DNA from: Candidatus Woesearchaeota archaeon
Lineage (GTDB): Archaea; Nanobdellota; Nanobdellia; Woesearchaeales; JAGVYO01
Length of the DNA: 27,191 nucleotides
Assembly: GCA_018303225.1 (NCBI GenBank)
Contig: JAGVYO010000017.1
Span: 2,606 to 29,796, forward strand
Direction: 5' to 3'
The notes beneath the pieces are model-generated. The model searched no databases. It had not been told where the DNA came from and was given only the letters and a program-made list of their open reading frames with translations. Positions 20,131 to 27,191 of this stretch are shown here, one piece after another (position 1 is the first letter of the stretch; each line of letters starts with the position of its first letter). The translations under genes and the position numbers were made by a program.

Positions 20131-20894
20131 ACTTGAGTTAAATAATTTTTGTGTTGAGGATGGTTGGGATCAAGAACGTCCTTAGGCACCTCTGCTTTAA
20201 TTGCAAAATTTTTTCCACCTTTAAAACCTTCCTCCCATTGCTTTAATTCAACCAATTCGATTTCTGGCTGATCTTCAATACATTCCCTAAATTTATTGAA
20301 TTTCGGATTAGTTGTGTCAATCCTCATTCTTATATATCCCTGGACTGTATTATCAATCCTTTGGGGATCGTGTATTCTATATCTGCCTTTATGGTCAAGA
20401 TAACTTCCAGAACAGGAAATCCCGATTGTATAACAAAAATCAAAACTATTTAATAGTTCTACAAGAGGAAAAATATCAGTATCAACCCCATCATGGCTGC
20501 CCCTCTCTGATTCTATATTAGGATACCTCCTTTGATATTCTTTTTCCTGTGCGAAAGATTCAAAGCCACGAGGATGAAAATATTTCTCTTCAAAAATTGG
20601 GCCAATATCTAATACATTATCCTGGTTCAGAATATACCATTTATTTCCTTCTGCCTCAAATATTTCTTTTTGTATTAGAGCTTCATCAACAACAGAGGGT
20701 TCACAGAGTGGATCTAAACCTAACAGCTTAGGTATCACATAAATATTTTTTTCAAATATTCCCTCCAATATCTTCTCGGAGTTTTTGCTACTAACTGCTC
20801 TTAGTTGAAGAGACATACTAAGACCGTAATGCGCTTCGTTAATTGCAAATAAATCAACTTCTTGATTTCCGATAACTTCTTCAAGTTTTAGCAT
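20082..20894 (-). CDS. Hypothetical protein with an SCSGS motif
   Basis: 270 residues. A TATA-like box (gtttataaag, 20916-20925) lies about 27 bases before the ATG, supporting this start. No signal peptide or membrane helix. The middle has LVELLNSFDFCYTIGISCSGSYLDHKG followed by a YIRMRID strand. The pattern of an Asn-aromatic segment, then SCSG, recalls families where this loop sits in an active site (TYW3-like, and short uncharacterised archaeal proteins), but I cannot assign it. The gene is AT-rich and starts a two- or three-ORF unit in the island around tRNA-Leu. Confidence 0.7.
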   Translation of the reverse strand: MLKLEEVIGNQEVDLFAINEAHYGLSMSLQLRAVSSKNSEKILEGIFEKNIYVIPKLLGLDPLCEPSVVDEALIQKEIFEAEGNKWYILNQDNVLDIGPIFEEKYFHPRGFESFAQEKEYQRRYPNIESERGSHDGVDTDIFPLVELLNSFDFCYTIGISCSGSYLDHKGRYRIHDPQRIDNTVQGYIRMRIDTTNPKFNKFRECIEDQPEIELVELKQWEEGFKGGKNFAIKAEVPKDVLDPNHPQHKNYLTQVWEKAYKNIKVKLVKL

Positions 20895-21169
20895 ATAAAC
20901 GAGAATTATACTGCAGTTTATAAAGTTTTAGACTGTGGTTCTTTCCCGATAGTAACAGTGATAAGCACTAATTCATTTCCCTCGACTTGGTTTCTCAAAA
21001 ATTAATAAAGCCGAAATTCGGATTTTATTGGGATTGCGTATTGGGTTGTGCATTGGATAAAACACATTTTTAGAACGAAAGTGCGAGTACAAAAATTTCG
21101 TGTCGAAATTTTTGCTATTTTTCCCGCCGCCATAAAAAATTTAAACCAATGGAAAAAACAAATAACGCT
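20895..21169. other. Intergenic region with a hairpin repeat
   Basis: 275 bases without a convincing open frame. It holds the promoter of the 20082-20894 gene at its left, and the hairpin repeat at 21065-21115. I see nothing else. Confidence 0.5.
21065..21115. repeat. Dispersed hairpin repeat, copy A
   Basis: Arms caaaaatttcg (21090-21100) and cgaaatttttg (21104-21114) pair perfectly across a 3-base loop. A conserved lead (cattttt, then cgaaagtgcgagt) precedes them. The same layout recurs at 27007-27058 with compensatory changes. Confidence 0.7.
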
Positions 21170-22912
21170 TTAAGATAACTTAGCCTGTATCTTCTCGTTG
21201 CCTGGTTCAAGTTCAAGCGCTTTCTTGAAGTGTTCCTGCGCCTTTTCCGTCTGGTTCAGATATTCATAGATGACGCCCAGATTATAGAAGTAGTCCGGAT
21301 TGTAGGCATGCAGCGAGATGGCAGTTTCAATCTCTTTAATCGCTTCGTCAAACCTTCCTTCAGAGGCATAGACGATGCCCAGATCATGATACGCCTTGGA
21401 CAGGGACGGATCAATGGCAATGGCGTTCTTCAGGGCTTTGATGGACTGGTTGATCAATCCTACTTCCTTGTACACCAGTCCCAGATTGTTGTGGGCCAGA
21501 TAGAAGTCGGGCTTCAGCTGAATAGCCTTGATATAGTACTGAATGGCTTCCGGGTACTTACCGATGTGGGCGTAGCTGGTGGCCAGGATTTCATGAGCCA
21601 CATAATTGTTCTCGCTCAGGTCAATGGCGTTTTTTGCGTACAGAATTGATTCCGGGTAGTTCCCCTCCTGTTGATAGACCCTGGCCAGCTGTTCATTCGC
21701 CTTGGTGTTCAATGGATCGGTCTGCACGGTTTTCAAGGCCAGGGTCATATCATCTCTCCAGTCCAGGTTGCGCTGAATCGCAAGAAAAGAGAAAAAAAGA
21801 AGAATGAATACTGCTATCGCCTTACCTATATTTCTCCAAATCTTTTCATTGCCTTTGAGATTTTTTATCTTTAGTACCAGGAACGCCAATAAAAGTGCAA
21901 ATCCCAATGACGGCAAGAAGAGATACCTATCGGCCATGATGGTCAGCTGGGGCACCAGATTGTAAAACGGCAATAATGCGACAAAAAACCAGAGGATGGA
22001 GAAGAAAACAATTTTTGATTTTTTATACTGCAAAATGCCGATGGCAAGGATCGCCAAGAGGAAGAGGACCGAAAGCACGAACAAGGGATCGAATGGCGAC
22101 TTCACCAATTTGACATAATGCTCCACGCTCAGATTAAAGGGCGCTACAAGCATCACTATGTATCTTGCCACAACCTTCACTGTCGTAAGAAAGGTGACGG
22201 CAAAGCTGCCCAGAAAATAATCGTCGTTCCTTCCCAGTACGGGAACGAATTGAAAACGGACAAAGAGATAGAAAATAGTCATAGCGGCCAATGCGCTGTA
22301 TCTTTTCCAATTTCCCTTCACATATGCCCAGCCGTGGAAGCTGAACTCGTACAAAAGCAGCAAGGGGATGAAGGCCAGGGCCTCTTCGGATGCGAATAAG
22401 GCTATTGCATAAGACAGTAAAGCGATGAGAAAATATTTTTTCTTGTATTCTGCCCCTATCCAGAAATAAAGGCCGAGCAGCAGAAAGAAGATGCCCCACA
22501 AATCAAAGGCAGCGGTCATATTGGCGACCCGGTCGGTGTGCAGCGGATGGACGGCAAAAAAGAGGGCAGAAAGGAAGGAAAGGGCCTTGTTCTGGGTTAT
22601 CCTGCGCAACAGATAGAAAATCAGGAGCGTGATGGCCGTGTAAAGCAGGACGGCATGAAGATGATAGGCAACCGGATTCAGGCCCCCTACCTGAAACATC
22701 AGGCTTTGAAGGACTGTGCGCACCGGCCGGTACAGATTTCCTGCGGAAGGCTCTGTGAAGAAAGAAGGTATGTTTTGTAACGAACGAATTTGGGTGTTGC
22801 CCTCGATGAAGAAACGATCGTCCCAGACAAATTTGTTGGGGAAGCTATTGGCGTAAAGGAGTATAACCGAAAGGGCCAATAAGGCAGGAAAGAGGAGCTT
22901 TTTCTTTTCCAT
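21170..22912 (-). CDS. TMTC-like membrane protein with C-terminal TPR repeats (predicted GT-C glycosyltransferase)
   Basis: 580 residues from the ATG at 22912; the upstream extension of the frame overlaps rpl37e and is rejected. An AGGAGG motif lies about 11 bases before this ATG. The first 390 residues hold about ten membrane helices. After helix 1 comes KFVWDDRFFI, an acidic pair typical of GT-C enzymes using lipid-linked sugars, then HPLHTDRVANMTAAFDL, which recalls TMTC O-mannosyltransferases. The last 190 residues hold about five TPR repeats (for example YPEAIQYYIKAIQLKPD). Acceptor and sugar are unknown. Third gene of the lsm-rpl37e unit; 35 bases separate it from rpl37e. Confidence 0.85.
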   Translation of the reverse strand: MEKKKLLFPALLALSVILLYANSFPNKFVWDDRFFIEGNTQIRSLQNIPSFFTEPSAGNLYRPVRTVLQSLMFQVGGLNPVAYHLHAVLLYTAITLLIFYLLRRITQNKALSFLSALFFAVHPLHTDRVANMTAAFDLWGIFFLLLGLYFWIGAEYKKKYFLIALLSYAIALFASEEALAFIPLLLLYEFSFHGWAYVKGNWKRYSALAAMTIFYLFVRFQFVPVLGRNDDYFLGSFAVTFLTTVKVVARYIVMLVAPFNLSVEHYVKLVKSPFDPLFVLSVLFLLAILAIGILQYKKSKIVFFSILWFFVALLPFYNLVPQLTIMADRYLFLPSLGFALLLAFLVLKIKNLKGNEKIWRNIGKAIAVFILLFFSFLAIQRNLDWRDDMTLALKTVQTDPLNTKANEQLARVYQQEGNYPESILYAKNAIDLSENNYVAHEILATSYAHIGKYPEAIQYYIKAIQLKPDFYLAHNNLGLVYKEVGLINQSIKALKNAIAIDPSLSKAYHDLGIVYASEGRFDEAIKEIETAISLHAYNPDYFYNLGVIYEYLNQTEKAQEHFKKALELEPGNEKIQAKLS

Positions 22913-22947
22913 GCGCCAGAATAACCTCCTGCCCAATAAAAAGATTC

Positions 22948-23112
22948 CTACTTCTTTGTCCAGCTGTATCTTCTCATTTTCGGGCTTTTCCCGAAGCCGC
23001 AGCTGCTGCATTTCTTCTTGCGCACATGAAAGGTCTTTTTCCCGCAGCGCCGGCAGTGGACCATATTGTATTTTCCAGACTTCCGACCCATAGAAGGGGT
23101 TCCTTTGGTCAT
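22948..23112 (-). CDS. rpl37e: Ribosomal protein L37e
   Basis: Large-subunit protein of archaea and eukaryotes, 54 residues. It starts MTKGTPSMGRKSGKYN and carries the four-cysteine zinc site C20-x2-C23 and C35-x2-C38 (HCRRC, KCSSCGFG). The basic end is PKMRRYSWTKK. The ATG at 23112 lies 12 bases after the lsm stop codon, an arrangement common in archaea. Short and easily missed because a different frame is longer here. Confidence 0.97.
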   Translation of the reverse strand: MTKGTPSMGRKSGKYNMVHCRRCGKKTFHVRKKKCSSCGFGKSPKMRRYSWTKK

Positions 23113-23124
23113 TTTCCGCCCTGC

Positions 23125-23349
23125 CTAGCCCACAGAAAGTATGGTGATGGTGTCCCCGCGGATGAACAGCACGCCCAGCTTGCGCTTGGTCTCGCCGTCG
23201 ATGCGCTCTTCGGCATCCTCCAGCACAATGTTGATGTGGATATCGAATGCCTTCAATTTCCCCACATACTGCTTGTTGTTCTTTAGTTCCACAATGACGC
23301 GCTTGTTGCGCGCTGCATTCAATGCATCCAATGGTCTTGCTGCTTCCAT
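23125..23349 (-). CDS. lsm: Sm-like archaeal protein (SmAP/LSm)
   Basis: 74 residues forming one Sm fold; these proteins assemble as heptamer rings that bind U-rich RNA. Sm1 is VIVELKNNKQYVGKLKAFDIHINIVLEDAEE and Sm2 is LGVLFIRGDTITIL with the conserved IRGD turn. A TATA-like box at 23398-23406 implies a leader of about 25 bases with a GGGGTG motif before the ATG. First gene of the unit lsm-rpl37e-TMTC-like. Confidence 0.96.
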   Translation of the reverse strand: MEAARPLDALNAARNKRVIVELKNNKQYVGKLKAFDIHINIVLEDAEERIDGETKRKLGVLFIRGDTITILSVG

Positions 23350-23418
23350 ATTGACACCCCGCTAAAAAATAAAAACAGCTTCAGTATAGGTAAGTGGTAT
23401 ATAAAGGTTATGGAATGG

Positions 23419-23829
23419 TCACCGCACCGCCAGAAGGGCATAAATCACGGCGATGCTGATATTGATGATATGCGACGCAAAGCACAATCTGCAGATGACT
23501 TTCAGTCGGAACAGTAGCGCATGCGCCAAATAGAGAGAGTATGCGACCACCAGCCAGGAAACGGCTAAAAATAGAAGCTGAAACCAGGTGGTGTCAAAAA
23601 AGGTGGCCCCGAACACAATCGCGTAATACGACATTCCCCAGAAGAAATTGGAGACGCCCAGGAATTTTGCGAATTTGGTGGCAAGGATGTGGATGCAGGC
23701 ATGGTCCTGGCAGACAAACCCAGGGATCCATTTCTCATCCCGGATCCAGCGCCTGCTGATGGCGATAAAGTATAACGTGATTAAGAATCCCAATCCGGAA
23801 GCGATGCGCAATGCAGTTTCGTAAGCCAT
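23419..23829 (-). CDS. VKOR-family thiol oxidoreductase
   Basis: 136 residues, four membrane helices. C113-x2-C116 (VICRLCFASH) is the catalytic CxxC near the quinone site, and C40 with C45 (FVCQDHACIH) form the loop pair that relays electrons from an exported partner. FLGVSNFFWGMSYYAIVF is the family-typical helix segment. The enzyme re-oxidises thioredoxin-like partners outside the cell, driving disulfide formation. No partner gene lies next to it. TATA-like box (ctataaaaat, 23852-23861) about 27 bases before the ATG. Confidence 0.88.
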   Translation of the reverse strand: MAYETALRIASGLGFLITLYFIAISRRWIRDEKWIPGFVCQDHACIHILATKFAKFLGVSNFFWGMSYYAIVFGATFFDTTWFQLLFLAVSWLVVAYSLYLAHALLFRLKVICRLCFASHIINISIAVIYALLAVR

Positions 23830-23971
23830 TCAAAGCAGCCTTCAATCAGGGCTATAAAAATCTTATGCCAAAGGACAAAGAAGAACGCATTAAAAATAAA
23901 AGAAAGCTTTGATGAAAATATCCGTTTTGAAACCCAAATGTTTATAAAAGGATGATTTTTTCTCAACCCTT

Positions 23972-24355
23972 ATGGCAATATCCCAGCGAAGAGCCCGGCG
24001 AAAGCCAAGCGGCGGACGCTACAAGACCATCGGCCGCAAAGAGAAACACTACGAATTAGGCCGTCTGCCGGCTTATACCGGCATCGGAAAGACGCGCAAG
24101 ATGCAAATCCGCGGGCGAAGCGACAACCGGAAGGTCCGGCTGCTTGCGGCAGAAAAGGCCAATGTGTTCAATCCTTCTACCAAGAAATACGAACAGCTCA
24201 CCATCAAAACTGTGAAGCAGAACCCTGCCAACCGGCATTTCGTACGGCGAAACATCATCACCAAGGGCACGGTCGTCGAGACCGAGAAAGGGCTGGCGCG
24301 CGTTACTTCCAGACCGGGCCAGAGCGGCGCGGTCAATGCAGTGCTGATTTCTTAG
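23972..24355 (+). CDS. rps8e: Ribosomal protein S8e
   Basis: Small-subunit protein of archaea and eukaryotes; 127 residues, a usual archaeal length. Start MAISQRRARRKPSGGRYK, conserved KKYEQL and NPANRHFVRRNIITKGT, end TSRPGQSGAVNAVL. The TATA-like box (tttataaaag, 23941-23950) lies 27 bases before the ATG, so the mRNA is probably leaderless. Divergent from the VKOR gene. Confidence 0.97.
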   Translation: MAISQRRARRKPSGGRYKTIGRKEKHYELGRLPAYTGIGKTRKMQIRGRSDNRKVRLLAAEKANVFNPSTKKYEQLTIKTVKQNPANRHFVRRNIITKGTVVETEKGLARVTSRPGQSGAVNAVLIS

Positions 24356-24428
24356 TAACTTATTAGTGATGAAGAATAGAAAAATTTATAAAGAAGATGT
24401 TGTTGAAATAGAACCAAAGGTGACCTGA

Positions 24429-24758
24429 ATGCCGTATATTGCAATTAACTTAGCGACCGACGACATGGTGCAAAAGGCGCTTAGGACATTCGGAGAAGCT
24501 ATTGTTTATGCTCCATTCCGTATGCCCGTTAGTGCAACGGATTTGACCAATGAGATCAATGATGGAGCAGAAACGAAAGGGCTGGTGTTCGTTATCGACC
24601 AGGACCCAAGAATAGCCCCTCCACAAGCTCAGAGGATACTTCGTGACTCTATCATTTATTGGGTACAGCCTGATGGAACTGTCAATTTAACAAGGCCCGT
24701 CTGGGGGCAAGAGCATTTACCTGGCATGATGAGAGATGTCTTAAGAACACAAAACTAA
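24429..24758 (+). CDS. Hypothetical protein of 109 residues
   Basis: A TATA-like box (atttataaag, 24383-24392) and an AGGTGA motif seven bases before the ATG support this start. No membrane helix, signal or cysteine. The sequence (MPYIAINLATDDMVQKAL, then KGLVFVIDQDPRIAPPQAQ, then DGTVNLTRPVWGQEH) suggests a compact alpha/beta protein. I do not recognise it. Confidence 0.7.
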   Translation: MPYIAINLATDDMVQKALRTFGEAIVYAPFRMPVSATDLTNEINDGAETKGLVFVIDQDPRIAPPQAQRILRDSIIYWVQPDGTVNLTRPVWGQEHLPGMMRDVLRTQN

Positions 24759-24779
24759 TTAAATCTTATCCTATCCTCT

Positions 24780-25493
24780 ATGAAAAATATGTTGATCCCC
24801 CTTTACAGAAATCTCTGCGGTACTTTTGGTCTCCAGCACTGGTGGCCCGTCACGTTCTCTAAGGAAAAAGGGCCGGAATATAATCCAAGAAAAGAATTAA
24901 CAGAAAAGCAGCAGTTTGAGGTAATGGTCGGCGCTATTCTCACGCAGAACACCTCCTGGAAAAATGTGGAGAAGGCCATTATGAATCTAATCAGAAATGA
25001 CGCATTGTCGGTTGAAAAAATAAAGAGCATCAAAAAAGAAAAACTGGCAGCTTTAATCAAATCATCCGGTTATTTCAACCAGAAGGCCGTCAAATTAAAG
25101 GCCTTGGCGGATTTTTTATCAAAGAATCCGATTCGGTCGCTTACTAAAGAAAAAGATTTGAGATTAGTGCGCAATAAATTCTTGGAAATCAAAGGGATTG
25201 GTCCTGAAACAGCAGATTCCATCTTGTTATATGCATTGGGGAAGCCTGTTTTTGTGATTGATGCATATACAAAACGGATTATGGGCAGAATTGGCTATAA
25301 AGAAAGCTCGTATGACGAATGGCAGCAGTTGTTCATGAAAGAATTGCCGTCAAATGCGGCATTGTTCAGCGAATATCATGCCCTGCTGGTAGAGCTGGCA
25401 AAACAGAACTGCCGAAAGACACCTATTTGTGAAACGTGCCCCCTCCTAGATAGGTGCCATTACGGAAAAAGCCGCCAAAACAACAATTCTTAA
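24780..25493 (+). CDS. Endonuclease III-family DNA glycosylase, probably monofunctional (MagIII-like)
   Basis: Removes damaged bases, most likely alkylated purines, from DNA. 237 residues; the ATG at codon 4 (24789) is an alternative start with better spacing to an AT-rich box. WWPVTFS near residue 21 and GAILTQNTSWKNVEKA at 51-66 are hallmarks of the 3-methyladenine glycosylase branch. The helix-hairpin-helix is LEIKGIGPETADSILLY, with E143 where bifunctional Nth enzymes have the lyase lysine, and catalytic D161 follows in FVIDAYTKRI. C211, C217, C220 and C226 form the iron-sulfur cluster site. Loss of the lysine argues against beta-lyase activity. Confidence 0.88.
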   Translation: MKNMLIPLYRNLCGTFGLQHWWPVTFSKEKGPEYNPRKELTEKQQFEVMVGAILTQNTSWKNVEKAIMNLIRNDALSVEKIKSIKKEKLAALIKSSGYFNQKAVKLKALADFLSKNPIRSLTKEKDLRLVRNKFLEIKGIGPETADSILLYALGKPVFVIDAYTKRIMGRIGYKESSYDEWQQLFMKELPSNAALFSEYHALLVELAKQNCRKTPICETCPLLDRCHYGKSRQNNNS

Positions 25494-25520
25494 ATAATAA
25501 GGCTGTAAGGAACTATCAGA

Positions 25521-26309
25521 ATGAGGATTTCGCCCAAATTTGCCCTTCTATTCGGCGTGTTTTCAATACTGCTTTTCTCCGCGAGCGCGATAACGTATCC
25601 CAAACTTAGTGATTTTGTAACGGACAACGCGAACATCATTGACCCGGCATACGAACAACAAATCCTGGAACTGGCCAAAGCGATTGAGCAGAATACAACC
25701 GCTGAAATTGCTGTCGTTACTGTTTCTTCTTTAGAGGGCCTTCCTATCGAAACGTATGCCGTGGAACTGTTTAAGCAGGCCGGCATCGGGAAGAAAGACT
25801 TGAACAACGGGCTGCTGATCTTAATTGCGCCCAACGAGAGGGAATACCGGATTGAAGTGGGATACGGTCTAGAGGGCACGATACCGGACCTCCGGGCGAG
25901 GGAGATCGGCATCAACATCTTTGTGCCTAATTTCCGGAACAATGAATACGGCAAAGGCATCTACGATGCGGTGGCCGTCATCGGCGGCTACCTGCAGAAC
26001 AACGAGGAGGTCATCTCGAAATACCATGCCACGTATGCCGACAATAGTCCTGGAAAATCCACCCTTTATACGTTGATTATCCTTCTGCTTTTCCTCTTTA
26101 TGGTTATCGGCTTTTTCCGGTTTGTCTTTGGCAACATTGCCGTTGCGCTGGGGATGAAAAAACCCCGGAGAAGTATGGGATTCTTCCCCTTTTTCATCGG
26201 CTATGGCGGCGGGTTTAACCGCGGCGGATCCGGCGGCTTCGGGGGCTCGGGATTCGGAGGGTTTGGCGGCGGATTTTCAGGCGGCGGCGGATTTTCAGGA
26301 GGATGGTAA
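25521..26309 (+). CDS. TPM-domain membrane protein with a Gly-rich tail
   Basis: 262 residues. A signal peptide (about 1-24, ending SASA) precedes the TPM domain (VTDNANIIDP, then TTAEIAVVTVSSLEG, then LNNGLLILIAPNEREYRIEVGYGLEGTIPD), which lies outside the cell. A membrane helix at about 182-205 (TLYTLIILLLFLFMVIGFF) is followed by a cytoplasmic tail of Gly, Ser and Phe repeats (GGFGGSGFGGFGGG). TPM domains occur in photosystem II repair factor Psb32 and in acid-phosphatase-like proteins; the substrate is unknown here. The stop is one base before the next gene, which has AGGAGG overlapping this tail. Confidence 0.92.
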   Translation: MRISPKFALLFGVFSILLFSASAITYPKLSDFVTDNANIIDPAYEQQILELAKAIEQNTTAEIAVVTVSSLEGLPIETYAVELFKQAGIGKKDLNNGLLILIAPNEREYRIEVGYGLEGTIPDLRAREIGINIFVPNFRNNEYGKGIYDAVAVIGGYLQNNEEVISKYHATYADNSPGKSTLYTLIILLLFLFMVIGFFRFVFGNIAVALGMKKPRRSMGFFPFFIGYGGGFNRGGSGGFGGSGFGGFGGGFSGGGGFSGGW

Positions 26310-26310
26310 G

Positions 26311-26976
26311 ATGGAGCAGATGATTAATGAATTCAAAGAGGCATTGAAAGAGAACTTGCTGTCGGTCATCCGATTCGGTACCGAAGGGCAGCCCAACAAT
26401 TTCCTCTTTGTAGTGAAAAAGCTGGACTTTGGGATTTTGCAGAAAATAAAGCCGCTGGTCATTGCGCATAAAAAGCGCACCGAGATTGTACCGCTGTTCT
26501 TCACCCAAGAAGAGCTGATGGAAGGTGCCGATGTATTTCCGCTGGAGTTTCTGGACATCAAGTATCCGCATACCGTGCTGTACGGAGAGGATGTGGTTGA
26601 GAAGATTAAATTCGACAAGAAGCATGTACGGAGGCAGATTGAGTTTGAGCTGCGTTCTAAATTGATCCATCTGCGGGAGCATTTTATCTGGGTAAAAAAG
26701 CCCAGGGAACTGGAGCCCTTGCTTTCATCGGCCGTTCCCAATCTGATGCCGCTTTTCTATGGACTGCTGTTCCTGAAAGACACGAAGCCGCCTACCGAGC
26801 TGGATGCGTTATTCAAGGCTGTGGAAGATGCCTACAGGATCGATGTCTCCATTCTAAAGAAGGCGAGGGCGCTGAGCAAGCAGAAAGCCCGCGATGAAGA
26901 GCTGGGCAGCATGGTGAAAGAGCTCATGGAATTCCTCGCTTCCCTGGGTTCACAACTGGACAGGATGAAGTTTTAG
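26311..26976 (+). CDS. Degenerate nucleotidyltransferase-like protein coupled to the TPM gene
   Basis: 221 residues. The open frame extends upstream to 26203, but the ATG at 26311 follows the TPM stop by one base and has an AGGAGG motif about eight bases ahead, so it is the true start. The layout follows uncharacterised MNT-type nucleotidyltransferases: SVIRFGTEGQPNNFLFVV in place of the GSxARG catalytic turn, FFTQEELMEGADVFPLEFLDIK, then VLYGEDVVEKI and an Arg-rich FELRSKLIHLR helix. The catalytic GS and Asp pair is not evident, so it may be inactive. The pair TPM-NTase-like suggests a shared role at the membrane. Confidence 0.72.
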   Translation: MEQMINEFKEALKENLLSVIRFGTEGQPNNFLFVVKKLDFGILQKIKPLVIAHKKRTEIVPLFFTQEELMEGADVFPLEFLDIKYPHTVLYGEDVVEKIKFDKKHVRRQIEFELRSKLIHLREHFIWVKKPRELEPLLSSAVPNLMPLFYGLLFLKDTKPPTELDALFKAVEDAYRIDVSILKKARALSKQKARDEELGSMVKELMEFLASLGSQLDRMKF

Positions 26977-27006
26977 GCAACAATTTTTGGCGCATTTGAC
27001 AAAAAT

Positions 27007-27058
27007 CATTTTTCAAAGCGAAAGCGCAAGTCCAAAAATTCCGGCGCGGAATTTTTGC
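27007..27058. repeat. Dispersed hairpin repeat, copy B
   Basis: Arms caaaaattccg (27033-27043) and cggaatttttg (27047-27057) pair perfectly across the loop gcg. The 5' lead cattttt-caaagcgaaagcgcaagt matches copy A at 21065. The stem differs from copy A by T-to-C on one arm and A-to-G on the other, preserving pairing. Confidence 0.7.
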
Positions 27059-27165
27059 AATAAACCCTGTCGCAAAGAAAAAAAGAGGCTTAAATGGCAA
27101 ATCTTCCCTATTGAACGCTCCTTAATCGAAACGCTTTTAAAGCAGGAAGAAAACATACCTTAGCT

Positions 27166-27191
27166 ATGAAAACCATAGGAAAAAAGAGAAC
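27166..27191 (+). CDS. Start of a gene truncated by the window end
   Basis: An ATG follows a TATA-like box (cttttaaag, 27134-27142) by about 28 bases. Only eight codons (MKTIGKKR) are in the window, so the product cannot be named. Confidence 0.35.

Noticed and set aside
22913..23011. N-terminal extension of the TMTC-like protein
   Set aside because: It is rpl37e read in another frame; the ATG at 22912 fits the first membrane helix and a ribosome-binding motif.
26203..26310. N-terminal extension of the nucleotidyltransferase-like protein
   Set aside because: It is the Gly-rich TPM tail in another frame; the ATG at 26311 follows the TPM stop.
1..27191. CRISPR array
   Set aside because: No regularly spaced repeat series was seen; the only tandem repeat is the two-copy tRNA-Lys unit.

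Overview
The window is archaeal chromosomal DNA. The markers are a class I lysyl-tRNA synthetase, transcription factor E, ribosomal proteins S8e and L37e, an Sm-like protein, Pth2-type peptidyl-tRNA hydrolase, and two tRNA genes with introns at position 37/38. Most genes have an AT-rich TATA-like box centred 26-29 bases upstream of the start codon, so many transcripts should be leaderless; Shine-Dalgarno-like motifs appear mainly inside operons. The lineage cannot be fixed from this sequence. A small-genome (DPANN-like) or euryarchaeal relative is a guess.

Layout. 1-1310 is an AT-rich accessory stretch with a protein that looks like an ADP-ribosyltransferase fold and a small lipoprotein gene enclosed by an imperfect 21-bp inverted repeat. 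1317-10420, all on the minus strand, is mostly amino-acid metabolism: aspartate kinase, a eukaryotic-type chorismate mutase, class I LysRS, a Fic protein, then the compact group dapB-dapA-lysA-aminotransferase. Diverging from dapB is a two-gene plus-strand unit starting with an ACT-domain protein that may sense amino acids. An intron-containing tRNA-Lys(CUU) follows, so much of lysine synthesis and charging lies within 10 kb. The tRNA-Lys 3' half is duplicated in tandem as an exact 67-bp repeat, with a third 17-bp fragment further on.

11677-13016 is a metal-homeostasis pair: a ZIP transporter whose 3' end is frameshifted, divergent from a NikR-like regulator. 13013-17219 carries housekeeping genes (Pth2, M29-type aminopeptidase, HAD hydrolase, two tiny proteins, a PEBP lipoprotein, TFE) and a candidate structured RNA at about 15620-15775. 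17216-18925 has two small overlapping minus-strand ORFs, a SemiSWEET sugar transporter and a DUF475/TerC-like membrane protein.

19081-21170 is a second AT-rich island around an intron-containing tRNA-Leu(UAG), with unrecognised genes and a probably frameshifted lipoprotein. 21170-24355 holds an lsm-rpl37e-TMTC-like operon, a VKOR-like thiol oxidase gene and rps8e. 24429-26976 holds an unknown protein, an endonuclease III-family DNA glycosylase, and a TPM-domain protein coupled to a degenerate nucleotidyltransferase-like protein. A dispersed hairpin repeat occurs in two intergenic regions with compensatory changes in its stem.

The strongest leads are the tRNA-Lys 3'-half duplication, the eukaryotic-type chorismate mutase beside the lysine genes, the perfect inverted repeat around the lysA promoter, the ZIP frameshift, the covarying hairpin repeat and the candidate RNA.
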